Shown: one piece after another, positions 60,801 through 64,000 of the stretch
Position numbering within the stretch: the first letter of the stretch is position 1
Layout of the letters: every line of letters begins with the position of its first letter
Assembly: GCA_000149265.1 (NCBI GenBank)
Contig: CH003028.1
Location: forward strand, 2,251,292-2,315,291
Direction of reading: 5' to 3'
Length of the DNA: 64,000 bases
DNA from: Ciona savignyi
Lineage: Eukaryota > Chordata > Ascidiacea > Phlebobranchia > Cionidae
Program-made: the position numbers and the translations under genes
Notes under the pieces: model-generated
What the model saw: the letters and a program-made list of their open reading frames with translations, nothing else
What the model was told of the DNA's origin: nothing
Database searches by the model: none

Positions 60801-61988
60801 TTTTAATGAAGTGTTTTACAGACGGTTTGTTTTGCCGTCTTTTTATGTTTCCTGTGCTTCGTTCGTTTGCTTCTATTTAATACTGGGGCTTATACAGAAT
60901 AGAATAGGATATTCATGTTTATCCACGTGAATTGGAAAACCAAAGGAGTTAACACACGGGCAATTGTCAGATCGCCTTGTGCCCACCGTCGAGTTACCGC
61001 AGCTATTGCAGTATGTTGCATATGATTCATGTTCATTTAATTTAGCAAAACCCATTATTCCACTGGGTTCAGGTAATGTCTGTTAGGTGCCTTGAAAGGG
61101 GTTGCTCTAAACTACCAGAACCAGTAGGACATATAAATAAACAAAAGTATATCACCAAATGTATATTGGTTAAACCCAATGATTAATGGGTTGAACTAAA
61201 CCATAGATACGATAGCAGAAAGGTCTCAGTAGAAAAGTTGTATTTAAATTTAAAAAATTGCAATGGCTTTGATTGTAGTGTGGTCATCACCCTAGCGTTT
61301 GCCTATTCACTTCATCATAGTTATCAAACGCTGTTAAATTTGTGTACAATCCATTAAGTTCAAGCAATGTCCCTATCATGCTATAGGCACTCTTCTAGCA
61401 AACTGCGCTTTTGAATCAGAACTTCATATCATGTGGTTGTAGACGTTTGAAAAAATGTATGTGTAACATAATGTTACTAACATTGCAATTGTAGACTAAA
61501 TTTTAATAAATGTGTAGTGATTCGACTTGCGTTTGATAACATTCACATAACAATTCAGCTATACTGCAACTGCCCACATGCACTTACATAGGAAAACATG
61601 TATTTAACAAAATAAACCAATCACGACGCAACAAATAAACAGTAATCTAAAAAGAACGTCACAAAAAAAATAATTCAAGAATAAGGCACAGTGGATGAAA
61701 GTAAACTAGGACGCTACACATGTAGGTAAATTTGTTTACAGAAATAAACATAGTTGGAAAAGGCAATACCTCTTTGGCAAATAAAATACTTCGTAGCAGT
61801 ACATGCGTCATCCAGCCAACCCCCTTTGATGTTCGAGTAAGGGGAGATAGAATCGTACGGAGTCAACGCTGCGCATGCCTTTTGTAAAACAGGGGCATTA
61901 GGTTCAACGCCGATCCAGTGTTGGTAAGCATCGGTGGCTCCCGCCGGGGGTAATCGCGTTCCATCCCACCATTTCCAATCGGTTTTTC
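49206..61988 (-). CDS. Gene D: receptor-type tyrosine phosphatase, paralog of gene A (5' end outside window)
   Basis: Exons 3-27 relative to gene A, all phase-consistent: 61988-61770, 60703-60596, 60211-60104, 59929-59822, 59527-59420, 59206-59099, 58543-58172, 58032-57886, 57657-57570, 57324-57266, 56935-56784, 56531-56435, 55683-55613, 55276-55142, 54827-54699, 54481-54333, 53711-53576, 53198-53095, 51803-51682, 51524-51457, 51318-51190, 50900-50763, 50304-50165, 49783-49648, 49283-49206. Every exon has the same length as in A except the juxtamembrane exon (59 versus 65 bp, in frame). No stop or frameshift was seen. The signal-peptide and first CTLD1 exons are not in the 2 kb before the window edge, which holds a SINE and a composite repeat; they should lie beyond 64000 if the gene is intact. 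The function is as for gene A. Confidence 0.85.
52084..52905 (-). mobile_element. tRNA-derived SINE, full copy interrupted by a hAT element
   Basis: GGATA-repeat tail at 52084-52106, body to 52376, then resumed head at 52884-52905 after the nested insertion at 52377-52883. Lies in a gene D intron. Confidence 0.75.
52377..52883. mobile_element. hAT-type non-autonomous element nested in a SINE
   Basis: Terminal inverted repeats CAGGGGTTCCCAAACC and GGGAACCCCTG, with an exact 8-bp target duplication CGCTAGAC on both sides (52369-52376, 52884-52891). 507 bp with no transposase ORF. Confidence 0.8.
53095..56935 (-). CDS. Gene D exons 13-20: YENL leader and PTP domain D1, predicted active
   Basis: Exons 56935-56784 to 53198-53095. 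Contains [58 protein letters not shown] and QTQNQYMF: the full set of catalytic and substrate-recognition residues. Confidence 0.87.
55914..56205 (-). mobile_element. tRNA-derived SINE, diverged copy in gene D
   Basis: Tail side at 55914, body (ttgcagtgtgttgtgtatga; gactagctaacggccagttt) and diverged head ending near 56205. Confidence 0.55.
57266..58032 (-). CDS. Gene D exons 10-12: last EGF, transmembrane helix, juxtamembrane
   Basis: 58032-57886 is the EGF ([15 protein letters not shown]); 57657-57570 is the helix, nearly identical to gene A's and ending VVKKRR; 57324-57266 is a juxtamembrane exon two codons shorter than A's. The ITAM-equivalent position reads [16 protein letters not shown] across the 57266/56935 junction: Leu where gene B has the first Tyr. 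Confidence 0.82.
58172..58543 (-). CDS. Gene D exon 9: CTLD2
   Basis: 372 bp and in frame, with the five bases missing from gene B present. [35 protein letters not shown] and GYACERLG are visible. No EPN/WND set. Confidence 0.85.
59099..60703 (-). CDS. Gene D exons 4-8: five EGF modules
   Basis: Five 108-bp phase 1-1 exons. The first three (60703-60596, 60211-60104, 59929-59822) are near copies of one another, and their introns are also duplicated: the tract around 59650-59720 recurs at 60432-60502. This points to recent tandem exon duplication. The last two correspond to A's fourth and fifth modules. Confidence 0.86.
61770..61988 (-). CDS. Gene D exon 3: second half of CTLD1
   Basis: 219 bp, phase 1-1. 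Encodes [32 protein letters not shown] and [17 protein letters not shown]. It has the EPN form of the sugar site, like gene B and unlike gene A. Confidence 0.85.
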
Positions 61989-62275
61989 CTGAAAACAATG
62001 ACTTCAAATCCTCAGCCCATTAATGAGTGTAACACAATGCTAAATGAAACTAATCATAACTGGTTTGTGTTCGGTTCAGTTTGGGGGATTACCCGAAATA
62101 TGTTTACGGTGAGTAGGCCTACGGGATATCTAAATCTTTTTTCTTGGCACCGAATTTTCCTATCAATTTGTAGTGGTTTTAAGTCTTTAGCTGTTTTATA
62201 CATTTGTAATTACTGCAGAGTAAATAATACTAGTCACTAGTTTTAGCTGAATTAAATTTCTGGGGATTTCCAGGA

Positions 62276-62550
62276 TGGATAGGATAGGATATTCATGTTT
62301 ATCCCCGTGAATGGGAAAACCTAGGGGGATAACACACGGGCAATCGTCAGATCACCTCGCGCCCATCGTTGTATATGATAGACACGTTCCTTCAATTTGG
62401 TAGAACCCATTAATCTGCTGGGTTCAGGCAATGTCCGTAAAGTGCCTTGCCCAAGGACACAACCGACTAGCTAGCGACGAGTTTCGCACCTGCAACCTTT
62501 CGATTGAAAGGCGACGCACTTAACCGCTATGCTAGACCACCGGGCCGGAC
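62276..62550 (-). mobile_element. tRNA-derived SINE, full-length copy
   Basis: GGATA-repeat tail, body and tRNA-like head ending gctagaccaccgggccgga. It adjoins the composite repeat at the right edge. Confidence 0.7.
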
Positions 62551-62604
62551 AGGATAATAGTTACAGATGGGTATTAGCCGTACGCATATATTTTTTATAT
62601 TAGG

Positions 62605-64000
62605 ATTCTATATTCATTATGGGTCCCATTTGGAAAAATGGGACACATATTGTTTTTGTCCGTTTTTTTTTTTTCTTTTTTTTTTCTTTTTTTTCTTTTT
62701 TTTTTTCGTCAAACGCTTGACAGTCATGGCATGGCGCCCCGACATCTACCAGAAGGAATAATGGGATTGCAATAAAACTTTGTCATTTGTTAGACAACAT
62801 GGTCTTGATATGCAGAAACCAAAATTTTGGGTGATAAATTGAGGGGAATTCCCCTGGGAGGTTAAAAACCAAAACGGTAGTTTTTATGAAAAGTTGCGCT
62901 TTTTAGGCCATAGCGCTTGAACGGCTGCTTCAATTTGAATCAAATTTGGTGGAATGTTAGTGCACTAGTCACTGATTTAACACTTAAAAGAAATAAAAAA
63001 ATTACCTAGGGAAATACCCTAAAAATTAAACTTTTGCTCTTAAATGATAATTGTGACAGGCATGCTTTGTCGCCCCGACATCTACCAGAAGGGTTAATGG
63101 AATCGCAATGAAACTCGGTGATTTGTTGGAAAACATGGTCTAGACATGCAGAAATCAAAATTTTAGGTAATAAATCTAGGGGAATTCCCCTGGGACGTTA
63201 AAACCAAACGGTATTTTTTTCTAAAAAAATAGCCTTTTTTGGGCATAGCGCTTGAACGACCGATACAATTTGTATCAGATTTGGTGAAATGTAAGTGCAT
63301 TAGTCACTGATTTAACACTTAAAAGAAATAAAAAATTACCCAGGGAAATACCCTAAAAATCGGATTTTGTTCTTTAATTATGATTGTGACAAGCATGCCA
63401 TGTTGCCCGAAATCTAGCAAAAGGAGTAATGAAATCGCAATAAAAATTTGACATTTGTAACAGAACATGGTCTAGATATGCAGAAACCAAATTTTTGGGT
63501 AATGAATCTAGGGAAATTCCCCTGAGACGTTAAAAACCAAAACATTTTTTTTCTAAAAAATTAGATTTTTTGGGCATAGCGCTTGAACGGCTGCTCTAAT
63601 TTTGATCAGATTTGGTTAAATGTTAGACCATTAGACACTTTAGGCCAATTAAAAGAAAGAAAACAATTGGCTTAGAGTAATTCCCCAAAAAACGAAGATA
63701 TGTTCCTGAATTATGATTGTGACAGGCATGCCATATCGCACTGACATCTCCAACAAGGAGTCGACAAATCACATTAAAACTTTAAGAATTGTTACATAAC
63801 ATGGCCAACATAATATGTAAAAACAGAAACTCGTCTACTAAACCCAGGGGAATTTCCTTTATTTCATTACAGCGCTTAAAAAGGTTTAATTTAAAACATT
63901 TAAGGTAAAATGTGTGTAAATTCAGATGTTTATTCTTTTTTTAACTACACATTGAAAAGAAGTTTGGTTGGACAACTATGGGACCCATGCGTTTATGCTT
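62605..64000 (-). mobile_element. Composite repeat element at right edge (continues beyond window)
   Basis: Starts TTATGGGTCCCATTTGG with the same hairpin and T-rich tract, followed by about four monomers, and runs off the window in the gcgtttatgctt tract that lies near the other terminus in complete copies. It lies between gene D exon 3 and the missing upstream exons. Confidence 0.7.

Overview
The window is animal nuclear DNA: AT-rich, intron-dense, with GT/AG introns, many short exons and heavy repeat content. The domain mix (C-type lectin, EGF and tandem tyrosine phosphatase domains in one receptor), the compact introns and the repeat types suggest an invertebrate chordate, most likely a tunicate such as Ciona. 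The organism call is inference. No bacterial features are present.

The window holds a small family of membrane receptors with one shared ectodomain plan: signal peptide, C-type lectin domain 1 (CTLD1, two exons), a run of EGF modules each on its own 108-bp symmetric exon, CTLD2 (one exon), a last EGF module, and a transmembrane helix. The cytoplasmic ends differ. Gene A (+, 5294-22134, 27 exons, every exon phase closes, about 1169 aa) and gene D (-, 49206-61988, first two exons outside the window) carry two tandem protein tyrosine phosphatase domains. Gene B (-, 23966-33304) has no phosphatase; its short tail encodes YEEI-(7 residues)-YEDL, a canonical ITAM-type activation motif split by an intron. 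The juxtamembrane exons of A and D are homologous to this ITAM, with the same intron position and phase, but the first tyrosine is Phe (A) or Leu (D). This looks like a paired activating (ITAM) and opposing (phosphatase) receptor system with a shared, probably carbohydrate-binding, ectodomain.

Layout: A(+) and B(-) converge tail to tail with 1.8 kb between their stops. The arrangement recurs in inverted form at 44-62 kb, where D(-) converges with B' (+), of which only tail exons remain (44119-44167, 48167-48219). Between the two pairs lies a broken receptor copy, C (-, 38297-39864), with an in-frame stop and a frameshift. The 5' flanks of A, B and C share a conserved block just upstream of the signal-peptide exon.

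Mobile DNA: two near-identical 2.3-kb THAP-encoding elements with long inverted termini and TTAA target duplications (Kolobok-like); large composite repeats built of roughly 330-bp monomers whose ends and insertion site resemble Helitron/Helentron derivatives; tRNA-derived SINEs with TATCC-type tails; two hAT-type elements with clear 8-bp target duplications, one nested in a SINE; a 1-kb foldback element; and an LTR-like pair of direct repeats around a tRNA-Trp-like sequence.

All gene models come from hand reading of splice sites and paralog comparison. No transcripts or database searches were available.
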